A stretch of 64,000 nucleotides of DNA. It comes from Lepidonotus clava. Lineage: Eukaryota; Annelida; Polychaeta; Phyllodocida; Polynoidae. Made by a program: the position numbers and the translations under genes. This document shows, piece by piece, positions 49,801 to 62,726 of the stretch; the stretch's first letter is position 1; every line of letters begins with the position of its first letter. The stretch lies in the NCBI GenBank assembly GCA_936440205.1, contig OW387142.1:14846736-14910735 (forward strand). The letters are read 5' to 3'. Under the pieces are notes generated by a model. It was given only the letters and a program-made list of their open reading frames with translations. It was not told the origin of the DNA and searched no databases.

Positions 49801-52800
49801 TATAGGTTATAAATTCGTTGCAATAACCATGAATTATGCATTAAAAAGGTTTACTTTTTACATATATACATTTTCCTCTATTGGCTACTTCCATTTAAAG
49901 TGTCCTGTCTAAACGCACCGTTTTCACTTTCCATATCGTATCGGAAATTAATCATAAATTATTAGCAAACAGGAACAGATGGATTGATAAGAAAATATAG
50001 ATAGAATCTGGACTTTCGAAATATATGAGTTTCCTAGCATTATAATCATCATGTTAATGTTTCCATACATTATCATTAAAAACTCCCTCCACCCATGTTT
50101 CCTCTCTTTTTCCCATTTACATCAGTTTCACTACATGTATAGGAAAAACCTCCAACATAATTCTATGAGAACGTTTCGCTATGCTAATTACCCCTGTATA
50201 GAAGAGGATGTGAAGCCCATGTCGAGAGGCATATGATTAAACGGTCATAAAATTGGATCCAACAGTGATACGCTAAATAATGATTTGTTACCACGTGACT
50301 GCAATTAGTTTCACTATTCCTAAATGGTTACATGCTCACTGAGGCGTGTCCACAGGGGTCTACTGTCCCTCTACCTGCCAGCCCGAGGGTATGGTTAAAT
50401 GCTTCACCACAGGAATGGGTGCAAAATATGCAGCACTTTGATAAGGGGGTTAGTCATCGTTACTAGATTTGGGTAATGAAAGAATGAGAAGGTATGAGAA
50501 ATATGGAGTGGGAACAATTAAGATTTTGTGATAATTATAGAAATCCAAAGACAGTCCATAGAACATTCTAGATATTCCAAAAATTATCATGAAGGCTTCA
50601 GGGGAATTAAGTAGGCGAAGGTTTGACGATAATTTCCAGACACCAAAAGGAAATTCACAAAGAGTAATACTACATGAAAAGCATGGTATGTGCTTCAGGT
50701 AGACATAGAGAAGTGAAACGAAAGAGTATGTCATATTCCCAATAACTTTGTTATTGAAATATTTATCGTGAAACTTGTATGGTGGTCATGGTCTTTGATC
50801 CTTGCGTACAGAGTATAATATACACCTCCACCTTCACTTCACTTCTGACCCTCCTCCTCCCCCTCCTCCTCCGCCACCCCCTCCTACTATTTTCCCACCT
50901 ATGTGGTTTTGGAGAAAATGAGTCATCCTCAAGGCAACACAACTGTTTGTAGTTTCTGAAAATGTAGGAATTTCCTTACGTAGCCAGTGGCCTTAACACT
51001 TTAACGAGGTCAAATGCCCTGTAGGTTTTCAACTGAAACAAGGCACACTTCAGGCCTTAAATCACCCACGAGCACTCTTTTTCATGGAAATTGCAAAAAC
51101 AATCATTAATGCCTCAAGATACATTTTAATTCATGAGAGCCTATTTCAACAAAATTATATAGTATCTTTCCCCAAAGTATTCTTATCAAGTGCAAAATAG
51201 AGGTTCTGTATTTCACCCTATTTCCATGATAACAATTAACAACAAACTACAACGGTTTCAAAATAGTTTTAGTATTGAACAGACTAATAACCATTCACAA
51301 CTCACGCCCTTTTTGTAGGCTAAAGACTTCATATTATTCCCTTAGAAGTGGTGCAGTGAAAGGGTTAAGGTCGCTGCAGGGTTTACTCCCGGGGGTATTG
51401 AGTTTCCACCCACTCAGTTAGAGGTACCCTAGAATTCAAACAACCTTTCTCAGCCGCTCAACAGGTTCCCTACCTCCATGTCAAACATGGTCAAGGTTTG
51501 ACTTTGCAGCACAACATGTCCTACCATCAGAGTAAAACCAGAAAATGGGTTAGAAATAATAATACGAATTGTAAAAAAAGAGAAAGTGGACTTCAGAACG
51601 CACCAACCTAGAAATAATATAATACCAATTAATTTCAAGGCTTTAGAAATCATGATAATTCTGGTCCATAGTTCAAATTGATAAAATAGTCATTATGACA
51701 AAGAAAAAGGTTGCTGTCAAACATTTATGTCTGAGGCTATAGTATCTTATACGTTACGTAGTATAGTTGAAATGATTACAGGAAACAATACGTTGTAAAA
51801 CACTGTAATGTGACCGAGTTCATGTCTGACTTTTCTCCAGATGTACTTAAGATATATTATTACACATAGGTAGTCATCGATGCATTGTGGCGCCTCACTC
51901 AAATGGAAATGCTGACTGGACTTCCCAGTACATGATAAATTCAATATTACATCCTTCCTCCAATGCAATATGAGTCCTCGCTTTCGGCGAATACAAAGCA
52001 TCCAATGATGTCATGCGAAGTAAACAAACTCAATGATGTGATAGCAGGGGCCAAGGATGACGAATCTCCAGCCAGGACCAGACATATAAATATAGCACAA
52101 TGTTCTCCCTACATGGCCACGAGACAACTCCCATTACCAATTAGGAATATCTATCAAGAACCGCCAATAATGTAGATAGTGTGCATGTTGTTATTGTCAC
52201 TGATGTTACAGGCAGTTCTTGGTATGTTATTGAGATCTTGTAAAACATACACATAGGATCCTATAGGGGTAAAACATTTCAAGAGGATCCTTTCTCCACA
52301 GTAGCTATGTTTTTGTGCTGGTTGCCACCAGCCGGGTGCCTTTATTGTCCGTTTTTCTACCACTGACGTCCTAGGTAAATGTCCAGAGGGAATAGTAGTG
52401 ATAGATATATGGCCAATAGCCCACCAAGTAGGTGGCAGACGCACTTGATCTAAAAGATCAGTTGTCAGTTAGATACTGGCCTTTTCCTATAGGCCGGACT
52501 CAGATCATATATACTTTTAGAACAAACCCGGGAATTGACTCGATGTGCATTATAGTAATCCTCAGGGCAGTCTGCCAAGATAATCTGGCCTTATTTATAC
52601 TAATTCAGAGGATCCAGCAGGGTCAGTCCCCTCTTAACCCTACGTGGCATGGCTCCAAACTCAAAAAGATAGGGTAGGAAAGGCACACACAAAGGATGTA
52701 AGAGGTGGAAATATAAAGATAAACATGTATTTTAAAACAACACAGTCAGTATACTTCATTTGATAAACAGAATAATCTGCTGTCCAAAAAGTAGTAGCAG

Positions 52801-55520
52801 AGTGTAATTTTCTCTGTAAAAACATATAATATTATATTGAGTGATGTATTATTTCAGTAATCAGAATCTGTTATTCCCTGTCTGGAAAGGCTCCGTGAAG
52901 GCGCGAAATGCCGCCATTTTACAACGTCCAAATGTCAAAGGTCTTCTATCTGTGGTTGAGCGCTTCCCAATAAATGTGCAACGTAATAGGATGTTTGCAT
53001 TTCTCAAAGGGACTAGTCATAGCACTTTGGATGAACATTACAAGTACATTATACTGCACCATTCTATACATATTGACATAGAAAGGATAAGAAAAGTATG
53101 TCCAAAAATATTTCAATACCTAGGATTGAGGACTGAAAGCAGGTTGTAGGATGGCATGGAAGGTAGTGCATAATGCTTCACCATTCCATAGACGTTGACA
53201 TACTTATCATAAGGCAAGAAAAACAGTATTGAAGAATCACATTTTAATAGAGAGGACTTAAAACAGTTTGAAGTGGGATAGTAGGTTACTGAAAGGTGTG
53301 GCCCAGATGAGGTAAACAGCAGGGGACCATGTTTTACAAGTCAGTTATGGAAAGTAGATAAAAGTAAAAGATATGTCAGCCGTGAAGGATACCTTTTTAT
53401 ATTTATATAAATGGATAAAATAGGGAGAATAACATCAAGTACAGATGGGCCATGGTTCTGTTGGTGACACCATTGTAGGATGCAGGATTAAATCAGGGAC
53501 CCAAGGTTCGAAGTGGACATGTGTATGTATGTTGTTCCTATCCGCCCAATGTCACACTTCTGGTTATCACGGGATGTAGTAAATATAGACAAATAAAAAA
53601 AACCACCAAAGACACCATATTTAAAACACTAAAGGAACAATTCCATTTTCTCAAGATAAGGAAAAAGCTGCTATGTTTGTCTCAGAGACTTCCCATTATA
53701 AAACCAGAAATCACTGATAAGTTCTCTTGTCCCAGAGGTTTACAATTAAAAAGCCAGAATTCACTGCCCTTTCCTTGATAAGCCTATCTCAGAACCCAGA
53801 GTGAGATCATTGTTATTTGTACTATGCCATGATGCCCTACCACCACTCAAAGAGTCAGAAGGGCCCCCTCTTAAAGGGGCAGTGTCTGGACAGTTGAACA
53901 GTGGTACGCCAACTACAAGTAGTTGTTGTTCCTGAGGGAGTAAAACAAACATATGACCGTGATGATTGGAACCAATGACCACAAAAGGGTCAGGAGGGGA
54001 GGATTCACTGGTTAGGTTATTACAACCCACATCTAATCCTACTCCCACACACTTACATCCTTGGTCCATGTCCCCTGAACGGTCCCAATGCCAGAGGCCC
54101 AGGATGATGACCCTTTGTCATGGCATATAATTTACAATGTCAGGAAGTCAGGAAAAATATACATTTGGTTGTCTTGTTTTGCCTAGATCAAGAACAGCTC
54201 TATCAAATGTAAATATTCTTTTATGCAACTCTATGTTGTAATAACAAGTATGACATACAGTTGGAGATGTTGGGGATGGAAGGAATATATGTATTTGTGG
54301 TGTAGATATACCTGTTGTTAACCATTTGTTGGTGCCCTCATGAGATACATTGTTTTTATATCATTCATTCTATTTGGTTGCCATTGTCTGGAACTCATCA
54401 GATTTTAGGCCTATCTTTGTGAACTCAACCTTCCATCCCTGCTGACGGTAAAGCTCGTTCTAAAACATCAAATAACTGTCCCTTTAATGGAAAGGGACCC
54501 GTCCTATGGCATGTGCGAACCCCTTACCAAAATAGGCCACATGTTTATACAGGGCATGTAGCCTACTTAAGGCTCATAATGGAACCATGATGTTGGACCT
54601 ATTGCCTATTCTATGAACCCAAACAGCCAACAGCAAAAAAGCAGCCAACGATGTCATTTCAACTGGTCCCCCCACTCAACCCCCTCAGAAGGGGACCCTT
54701 AGCCTTTATATCACTAAAAACACTGTTCACACTCTATTGGCAATAATAAGAACGTAAAGGACTGGTAGTTTGGTCAGGTTGCAACCAGCTGTCTCCTGTT
54801 CTTTTACCTGCTAAAAGTTATAACTGCCATAGCTTAAAGATACCCATGCAGAAGCGGAGCTATTTGCCTGATAAGTGTCCATGCCTTGCATAACAAGTAG
54901 CCCACCATGTGTACATACCCTTTCCGAGGGGCTACCGTTAAAAACCGCCCCCGGAGAAAACGCTGGAGAACTCAGGATTTGTTCAGAACATCAACAAAAG
55001 CCTTCTTGTCCATCACTCTACGTAATCTGACGCCCTGTCTCCGTCCCGATCTCAGTGACTGTCCACCATCCTTTACAATCTAAGTAGTTGGGTCAACACT
55101 ATACCCATTCTGGCATTTTCCCTCTCTATCTCCCCTGCCCAATACGGTTCTATTTTAGTTTTGAATTTAAAGGGCATAACATGGCGCTTACAACTAGAAA
55201 GGAACTTACGGTAATTCCGCATAACAGCATTACAAACTATAACGCGCTTTGAATAAATAATTGAGAGCAGAAAGAGCATGAAGCAGATTTTAAAAAGAGC
55301 ATAAGTAAGGAAAGGTACACACACAATCTGAGATCCCTATGGCATAAGGCCACAGACAGCAGCTTTAAGGTGTAGCCTTGAAGTAGACATTTACAAATTA
55401 AAAATATATTTGCACAGGATGGATATGAATATTTACATAATCTAGAAGGAGAGGAATTATAGTGGTTCAAGTCCCCATCGCCGCTTTTCCATAACAGATA
55501 GTGCTTCTTTTATTTTGAAG
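46896..55520. other. Long non-coding stretch
   Basis: No gene recognised. It contains a CTCCTCC polypyrimidine tract at about 50838-50890 and otherwise unique DNA. Frames such as 52841-53149 (102 codons, +) have no recognisable domain. Confidence 0.4.
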
Positions 55521-55716
55521 GCAGGGTGGTTCCTTCGGGATACCATGGGAAGGAACAACTTTTTTCGGTCACCTAGTAACGACACCCTACCTCCTGGAGG
55601 GCCTCGACCTGTAGGGCCTACACTGGAGGAAGTTGGTGTCATAGGTGGAGCAACTAGATCTGACAAAAGACTACGCCCTTGGCTCCAGCCTGGGACAGTC
55701 TGTGTACATGTATAGA
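55521..55716. CDS. Candidate exon, strand unresolved
   Basis: A GC-richer island is open on both strands. On the + strand an acceptor (CTTCTTTTATTTTGAAG) precedes a 65-codon frame ending VCVHV and a TAG three bases before a good donor AGAG|GTAAAT. On the - strand a frame of 117 codons (55457-55810) covers the island, with an acceptor ending CACAG at its start, and ends RRWGLEPL. Each frame is the mirror of the other, so at most one is real. No family is recognised, and the + frame does not fit the giant exon's phase directly. Confidence 0.2.
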
Positions 55717-55810
55717 GGTAAATAACAACCCTCCTGTAACACAGGGCAAAGGATATGTTTTTTAAAGGACGGCGAATTAGTTTGGGATAAAAAGGTAGTG
55801 GTTTTGTCAA

Positions 55811-57108
55811 TTTGAAACACTTGGAGCATGTATAGAGATTAGCCAGTATATTTGTGTCTTAGAGGATTCTAACTCTGCCAATGAAAATATAGCCATGCAT
55901 GTTTCCATGGGAACTCTCCAGTGGCAGCTGAGGGTGTATGACAATTGGTAAAACTATACTGCAGCGTTTGTCCTCATCCGGTCATGCCACAAACAGTATT
56001 ATAGCAGATACCTTAAAAAGGTAACACTTCTTGCATACAAAATAAATATGTTATGCTCAATAGAAGCGAAAAAAATGATGGAAAAGCATTATACATGTAT
56101 GTACTATAACGTGCCACATAATCGGCAAATTATTCCATTGTATGTACTATAGCCATGAGGTGGTAACCAGGTCCCACGCATATCATATAGGAGCCTTGGA
56201 GCAAGTCAATGGTTCCTCCATGAATAGAATGATCAATATAAGTGAACTCAGCCTCAGAACCAGGAGGGGTCGTCAGGGGAGAGAGGGATAGATGCGCCGT
56301 GGAGGAGTCCTAGTAGAGCGGTGATGGACGTCTGTGGGTGGCGACGTGATGTCATGTGTTTACATCCCCCCAAGTGTCCCTTTTCTCCCCATTTCTTACA
56401 GGATGACGTTGTCTGACCTAAACAACTCACTATTAACAGGAGCAGTGGACCGTGACGGTAATTTACCACAATAACCGGATCTTTATCCAAAACAGCGGCT
56501 GTAACAGAAAAAAAAATGGACAAAAGAAAAGAAAAACTCTTTCTTTCCCCTATCATCTTACCCAGTGGAGGTCATATGGATGATAGTATAGGATGAATCC
56601 GATTGAAGGGCGAATCCCTGCTTGTGGAAATTGTCTGCCAATTTTAGTTATGAACATTTTTCATAATCAATACTTGTTAATGAACAATATGGTAACCCAT
56701 AATAGATAGTAGAATGAGTATTACACACACACAAAATAAATCTATCCAACACATCTTTTCATTTAGATTTTCTCCAATTTCTTGATAATTTCGATATTGA
56801 GGACAAATGATAATTCAAAATATGAACAGTTGCAATGTCTTAGATCTAGTAGTATTTTAGAATATGTATATTTTGGGAGCCTTGCATCGTTTCTCAACAG
56901 GTGGTCCAATGGGTGAGATGTTAGGGGCCCCTTCTGATTATTTTCCTTCAGGGCCGGGGCAGAAAACTTTGCCTCTGTGGTTTTTACTCCCGGTCCAACT
57001 CACAATAAGCCAGTGAGGTGAAGTAAACAGGTTGATCTGGCCAGCTGTCGTTGGGGGAGGGATGTAGCAAAGACAGAACACGGACAAATTAAACCAGGAC
57101 TACAGTGT
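55811..57108. other. Non-coding stretch
   Basis: No gene or clear repeat seen. Confidence 0.4.
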
Positions 57109-57429
57109 GGGCCTGCCACCAGTGCCCTGTCGCATAACGGAAGGAACGATATCGCTCTTTAAAACAGCGGGGGTTTGGCAAAGTCACCCTGTTATACGTG
57201 AAATTCGACATCAATTTTCACCCATTTCTAATCAATTTTCCTGAATAAAAATTTCAGGGATTTAAGATCTAAATGTCTAGTTTCCAGAACTTTTTACAGA
57301 ATTAAAATTGGTTGAGCAGAACAGCCGCAAATCAACAGGGGGCACCATCACAACAGGGAGAACTCTCCTAACAGGGAGAGGGTGCAAACCATCGCTGTTG
57401 CCAAACATGTTATGCGACAGGGCAGGCCC
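57109..57429. mobile_element. Possible MITE with interrupted inverted ends (~320 bp)
   Basis: GGGCCTGCC at 57109-57117 and CTGTCGCATAAC at 57127-57138 have exact inverted partners GTTATGCGACAG (57409-57420) and GGCAGGCCC (57421-57429). The left copy has about nine extra bases between the two blocks. A weaker inner match (AACAGCG-GGTTTG) continues inward. No clear target duplication and no coding capacity. Confidence 0.5.
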
Positions 57430-58739
57430 CGAAACAAAACAATGTCACAATATGGTATATTCATGTATTGCATATTTGTCCGGACATTTGTGTCCCTGCT
57501 ATTAAGCAATTGCAGTATTATAATTATATGGTTATCTTCAAAAGTTCACTTATCAATTTTTTTTTTATATGGTCTTACATTTAATCGTTATTTTTGTCAA
57601 AATGTTATTGTAGCATAAAATTATGATAAACTCTGGATGAGACCCTACGTACATTCAATAAGTGAGTATGGGGGTCTGGGATTTTCTTTGAATATGTGTA
57701 CGTTATTGTACAAAACCAATGCATACTCTGGCCCAAGTGGGAATGTAGGTGTCTGAAAGGGTGCTTACGTACTACTGAATGGAAGACCCCTGCGCAAAAG
57801 TACAAAAACAAAAAGAACAAATGGAGCAGCCATTGCTCAACTAATATCCCAATGTGGCGTGGGCAGAGCATCTGTTGCATATGGAAGCAGGCCCATCCTG
57901 TCTGGTACTATGGCCCAGGGGGGTCTGTTAGAACACCTGAATAACACAGGCAGGGGTGTGTGCTGCTTACAGGCCTGACAGAGCTGACACCTGGGACTGA
58001 CAGGACTGACAGACAGGGAACTTGTATGAGATGAGCTTGTGATGAGCTGTCAGTAAACGCAGACTGGTGCAAGATCTTAGATGACATAAGGTTAGGCTTG
58101 GCATAGATGGTGATGTCCAGATACATGCATGATATTATTGCCATATATTTCAAGTGCATCATGGGTTGGCAGTATTGTTGCTGAAGCAGGAGATAAAATG
58201 TATAAATGTATAAATAATATGTATACATTATTTATATGATTATACAGAATTATATTAAAATCATATATAATCATATATACAAATAGTGCTAGCTTGTTTA
58301 TTAAGCTGCATTACAAAGACGGAAGTTTTAATTAATTTGTTTATGGTATGTCAAAGTGTCTTACTTGTGTCACTGTCCCCATGATCAATGCGCTATCACA
58401 TTTCTTAAAAGAAATGCTTTTCAAAGCAGCATAAAATGAGCCTCACTTGCCTACCAGCTGAGAAATGTTAGTATATGTTTCTGCCCTGTATGCCATTTGG
58501 AGAGTTGATAACAAATCATCATAACAGTGTATGCTGTTTTTACATTTTGGCTCGTCGCTACTGTGACAGCTTCAATGGACCTTTTGTGTGGGGCAACTGG
58601 AGTTTATTATTACAGAGAATGGAAACTATCTGGTGAATGGAGTGACACTGCGTCCTTTGTTAGGCCATAGTCACATAATGTGAATTAACTATGTGCATTT
58701 TGAGTATTATGTAAACGTAAATTGGATTATCATAAGGGG
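57430..58739. other. Non-coding stretch
   Basis: AT-rich. An AAATAAT-type palindrome around TGTATACA lies near 58211-58232. Open frames at 57605-57944 overlap on both strands with no family features. Confidence 0.4.
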
Positions 58740-58892
58740 TTTTAATCCCCATCGACTGGGATTAAAATAATTATTCCCCAACCAATTTAGTCTTATGGGC
58801 AAGAATCATTAACATAATAATTATAATGTTAATGACTCTTGCCCATAAGACTAATGTCTGAGAAGTACAAATACATATTATGTATTTGTACT
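58740..58892. repeat. Cluster of three consecutive hairpins
   Basis: Hairpin 1: TTTTAATCCC (58740-58749) with GGGATTAAAA (58758-58767). Hairpin 2: 29-base arms 58787-58815 and 58826-58854, starting TTAGTCTTATGGGCAAGA, with one mismatch and an AT loop. Hairpin 3: AGTACAAATACA (58864-58875) with TGTATTTGTACT (58881-58892). The three sit within 153 bases with gaps under 20 bases. Confidence 0.9.
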
Positions 58893-59308
58893 ACTCAGGC
58901 GTTATTCCATTAGAGCGGCACTTTAACTGAGCTGATTAACTATACATGACTCTAATACTGAAAGTAAATACTAAGACTAATCCGTGGTTAACCACCAAGT
59001 TTAAGATTAACACCATGTGAGTTGAATCACTCCATGTGCCCACGTTCCTCCAAGGCCCAGCCAAGGACGTGATTTACGAGGACTAAAAGTGGGACATCAC
59101 CCTCGCAGGGGCTCAGAAGTTTGGTGATGGCCCCTGATGGTTGGTTATAGGGTGGGGCCAAAATATAACCTACATACAGCCCCAAACACAGCTAGAAAAG
59201 AAGAAGTCCTGTAGTCATGTCATCCTCCTCAGCAGGTCAGCCCCAGCTAGAGCATGAACCTCCCATAATGCATGTCATCGTAGAATGCAGGCCGCTGCCT
59301 TTGATATT

Positions 59309-59374
59309 ATAATACATATGGGGGGATGGTATAATACATATGGGGGGTGGGGATAATACATATGGGGGGATCAT
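59309..59374. repeat. 22-bp minisatellite, three units
   Basis: ATAATACATATGGGGGG starts at 59309, 59331 and 59353, with a variable five-base spacer. Confidence 0.9.
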
Positions 59375-59617
59375 GTTTAAAGGTGCACGGCCCCGGAGAA
59401 ATGAATGAGGAGGCAGCCATGTTTTATACCTCGTCACACGTGTGCACAGAATACTAACGTGCTCTGAATCAATAACTGTCCCCCTGAGCTGTCCCCCCTT
59501 TTCTGTTTACCTACCCAAGGGAGGAGACTTGTAGGCATTGAGGTCCTTACGCCACAACATTGATCTAGATTTCTGGCTGAAGGCATGGTCAGAATAGCAA
59601 TGCTTTCTTACCTCACA

Positions 59618-60160
59618 TACATTACCAGCATCTCCTGTATTTTGCCTCCCCTCCCCTTTCCACATTGTGCCTCTACTCCCATAGTATGCCTCCCCTCCAA
59701 TATCATGCCTCCTCACCTACAGTGTGCCTCTAGATCTTCTCCTTTATTGTGCCTCCCCTCCTATATTATATCTGCCCTCCAATGTCATACCTCTTCTCCT
59801 ATGGTGTGCCTCTTTTCGATGAGTGTGCCAATCTTCCAGTAATACGTCATTCTTCCCCTTCCACATTGTGCCTCTTCTCCAATATTGTGCCTCCCTCTCA
59901 TATTTTGTATCATTTTCAATATTAATACATATTTTGCCTCCTCTCCCATATCATGCTTCCTCTCTTACTTTGCGCTTCCCCCACATGATATTATTCTGCC
60001 CTCTCCAAAATTACTCCTTCCCCCATTTTGCCACTTCCCTCCAAAATTTAAACCCCAAACATACCATCCTTACCTTCCAATGTTATGCATTCACCCTAAA
60101 ATCATAATACCTTCCCAATTTACTGTCTATGCCTCCCCTCCATGATAAGGCTTGCCTTCT
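59618..60160. repeat. Degenerate pyrimidine-rich minisatellite
   Basis: A unit of roughly 20-25 bases like TATTGTGCCTCCCCTCC recurs many times with heavy decay across about 540 bases, leaving the + strand strongly C/T-rich with regularly placed TG. Open frames of 85-94 codons in this block come from the repeat and are not genes. Confidence 0.75.
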
Positions 60161-61617
60161 AGATCCTGCCGAGCCTTCTTATTGCAACCCCCTCCCACAC
60201 CCTTCACTCAGGTAATTTCATAATAACATATAATCTTGCAAAATGTAGTAATTGAGATCAAAGAGTCCTCAAGACATGACAGAAAAATATCCTAATTATA
60301 TTAGTAAACCTGGCGCCTTGAATATCACACTTTTCCCAGCGAAATCTTTTGGACATGACTGGAAAACTATAACTATCATTAGCCTGGCGCCTTCAATATG
60401 ACACTTTCCCCAGTGATATTGTCCTAATAAGGTCTTGTTTACCTTTGGTTCGTTGCGGTCACCATTTGTTTTTTCGTTGTTGGTCATTAGATATGTATTT
60501 GTTAACGTCGCCGCTGTGCCGCTTCCCGACCCCGATGTTTATTTAGTGGGGATGATCCATCTTACGTGCCTCTTGATGACACAAAAACAAGAGGAGAGAT
60601 CACATACTTGGCTCCGATTAAGTAACACATCTATGAAGGTTGTAAGCTAGTAATCACTGCCAAAGAAAACGGTAGGGCACAAAAAACGTGTAATTATATG
60701 AGCCAATGATTTAGTCGTGTGGGTATTATAAGTTAATTACACACAGACATCTAGGTGATGCTGTAGGCAATTTAATAGATGATTTTCCCTGGTGCACCTG
60801 GCTGGAATTGTAAATAAAAAAGATTTTGGCATAACTTGATATCTAAGAGGCATCCAGATCATAAAAATCACATTATCGACATCACTTTTATAATATAGGA
60901 GTTTCTTTGAACAAAATCATAGCTGGCTCTCTGTGTACCCAAAAGCCAATGGCAAGGAATCTAATTTAAGAATATTTTTCTGGATTCATCTGATTTGTAC
61001 CAGCTTTGGCATTTCCGAGGCAGCTGTACAGACTTACAACCTTATACTGCCGGTCAACGGAGAAACCTTAAGGGTACAATGAACCCCTTGTATGGAGTCA
61101 TCAATGTCATATAACAAATCCTGTGTTTTTATGGGTGTTTTGATTCGGCTTTAATTGCTGCCTGAGTAAAGGTTGAAAGCCCCATTGCCCAAGATATCAG
61201 GGATGTATCCATCCTGTTACGCAATATCTTCTGACCGCAAGTATAATGCTATCAACTTCAGAAACAGTTAATAGTTGATTGTTGCTTTTGACGGCACAAT
61301 CATCTTTTCAGCTCTAGATTGGTTAGAGAAAAGACTCTATACACCACAAGTTTGTCGACCTCTTGGCTAAAAGGCGACCGTGGGCGGCGCCACTGGGGCT
61401 GGGGAACAAACTGGTTTGGTGAGCTGCAGCAGTAGGGGGGAGGGAGACGGTGTTGTGGTATAGGTAGAAGTACGTGTAGGTACGCCATGCCCTGGCTGCT
61501 GCATGCTCCCCTCCTCCTCCTGCAGTTTGCAGCTACAGGTGCCTCACAGAATACGTAATCTACCCTACCTGTTGGGCCTTTCTCCATCAGGGCCAAGGCT
61601 GTACACACTCACCTGAA
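60161..61617. other. Non-coding stretch
   Basis: No gene. A short direct repeat (GCCTGGCGCCTT / CCTGGCGCCTTGAATAT and CAATATGACACTTT) occurs twice near 60308 and 60383. The minus frame at 61300-61608 is low in complexity with no family features. Confidence 0.4.
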
Positions 61618-61828
61618 GCCTGTATTTCACAGACCGATTTTGGTGCGATTCTAAAAATCGGCAGTGGAAATACAGGTTAAGTACAAACATGTTATATATC
61701 ATTCGAAAGGAAATCGCAAGAGCTTTCGAATGATATGTAGGATGTATGGGTGCGTGCAATATTCTCGTGAAAAATAGCACAAATATAAAATCAGCAGATT
61801 ATGCAAAATCGGCATGTGGAATACAGGC
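61618..61828. mobile_element. CTAGTGG-end MITE (211 bp), copy B
   Basis: Ends GCCTGTATTTCACAGACCG and CGGCATGTGGAATACAGGC are inverted, with GATTTT / AAAATC continuing inward. A central hairpin pairs ATCATTCGAAAG with CTTTCGAATGAT. Flanks are TGAA and TTTA, each near TTAA. Confidence 0.7.
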
Positions 61829-61939
61829 TTTAGTAAAGTGGACTTATATAGGCCTACATGTGCAGCTGTGGCCAGTAATACAGTGCCCCTGTTCTTACCT
61901 GTAACTATGTTCACCTGCCCCAGGGGTGCCTCCGACCAA

Positions 61940-61967
61940 CCTACACACCCACACCCACACCCACACG
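61940..61967. repeat. (CCCACA)n short array
   Basis: About four hexamer units, just right of the 61618 element. Confidence 0.85.
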
Positions 61968-62516
61968 TTTTTCACCTAGCCCTACTCATAATGTCCACCT
62001 TTGTCTCTGCCCAAAGAAAGTTGTGTTCCAGCGAAATGGAATTCCTTCACAGTCTTGGCGAGTGGCGAATTCCGTGCACGTCGCGGCTAAGGGAGCACCC
62101 GCCTTGCCTTGTACAGTTAAATTGATACCTGGCTGAAGAATCCCACAAACAAGTCCTGGCCTTCAAGTGGCTTTTACTGCCCAAGCCAACAAGAAGTTCT
62201 TCTCCATCTACTGCTTTTACTCTTAAGCTCCTTTCAAGTCCAAAAACTTTACACACCCTTTAAATGCAAAACACATTTTAAAATACTAAAAACCATCAAT
62301 GAACCCAGTTAACTTGTTATGAAGATGTGAGTTAAGTTAATCCATTATGGTTATTTAATGGGGATTATAGCATTGAAGGTGGAATGAGTAACAGGTGGCG
62401 AAGGGCCTGTACCGTCAAAGTAGGAGACCAATGGTTGTAAGTTCACTAGCATTCACACTGACACACAGACCTCTGTGTGATTAATGGACGTAGACTCAAG
62501 AAGGGATTAATCTGAA

Positions 62517-62726
62517 GCCCTGTAACCACTAGGCTGAATCAGTGCAAAGATCGGCGGATTATTTTGGTAATAATCGGCGGATTTTTACGTCAATTCTGGT
62601 CAACAATCGGTATTCAATATTGATATTTATATGTATCAATCATTGCAAATTATTCTGGAAGAATCATCTGATTTTAGTACCGATCTGTTGGCCGACTTTG
62701 CTAAAATCGCCTAGTGGAGACAGGGC
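62517..62726. mobile_element. CTAGTGG-end MITE (210 bp), copy C
   Basis: The left end GCCCTGTAACCACTAGGC and the right end GCCTAGTGGAGACAGGGC are inverted with few mismatches. Flanks are TGAA and TTAA. The inner sequence has repeated ATCGGCGGATT motifs. It matches the 39030 and 61618 copies in length and end design but not in most of its core. Confidence 0.7.

Noticed and set aside
52841-53149. 102-codon + frame that looks fairly protein-like
   Set aside because: No recognisable domain, no convincing splice sites and AT-rich codon use; not enough to call a gene.
59585-60145. Frames of 85-94 codons
   Set aside because: They come from the pyrimidine minisatellite, which is stop-poor by composition.
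61300-61608. 102-codon minus frame with Pro-rich tail
   Set aside because: Low complexity, no family and no clear splice signals.
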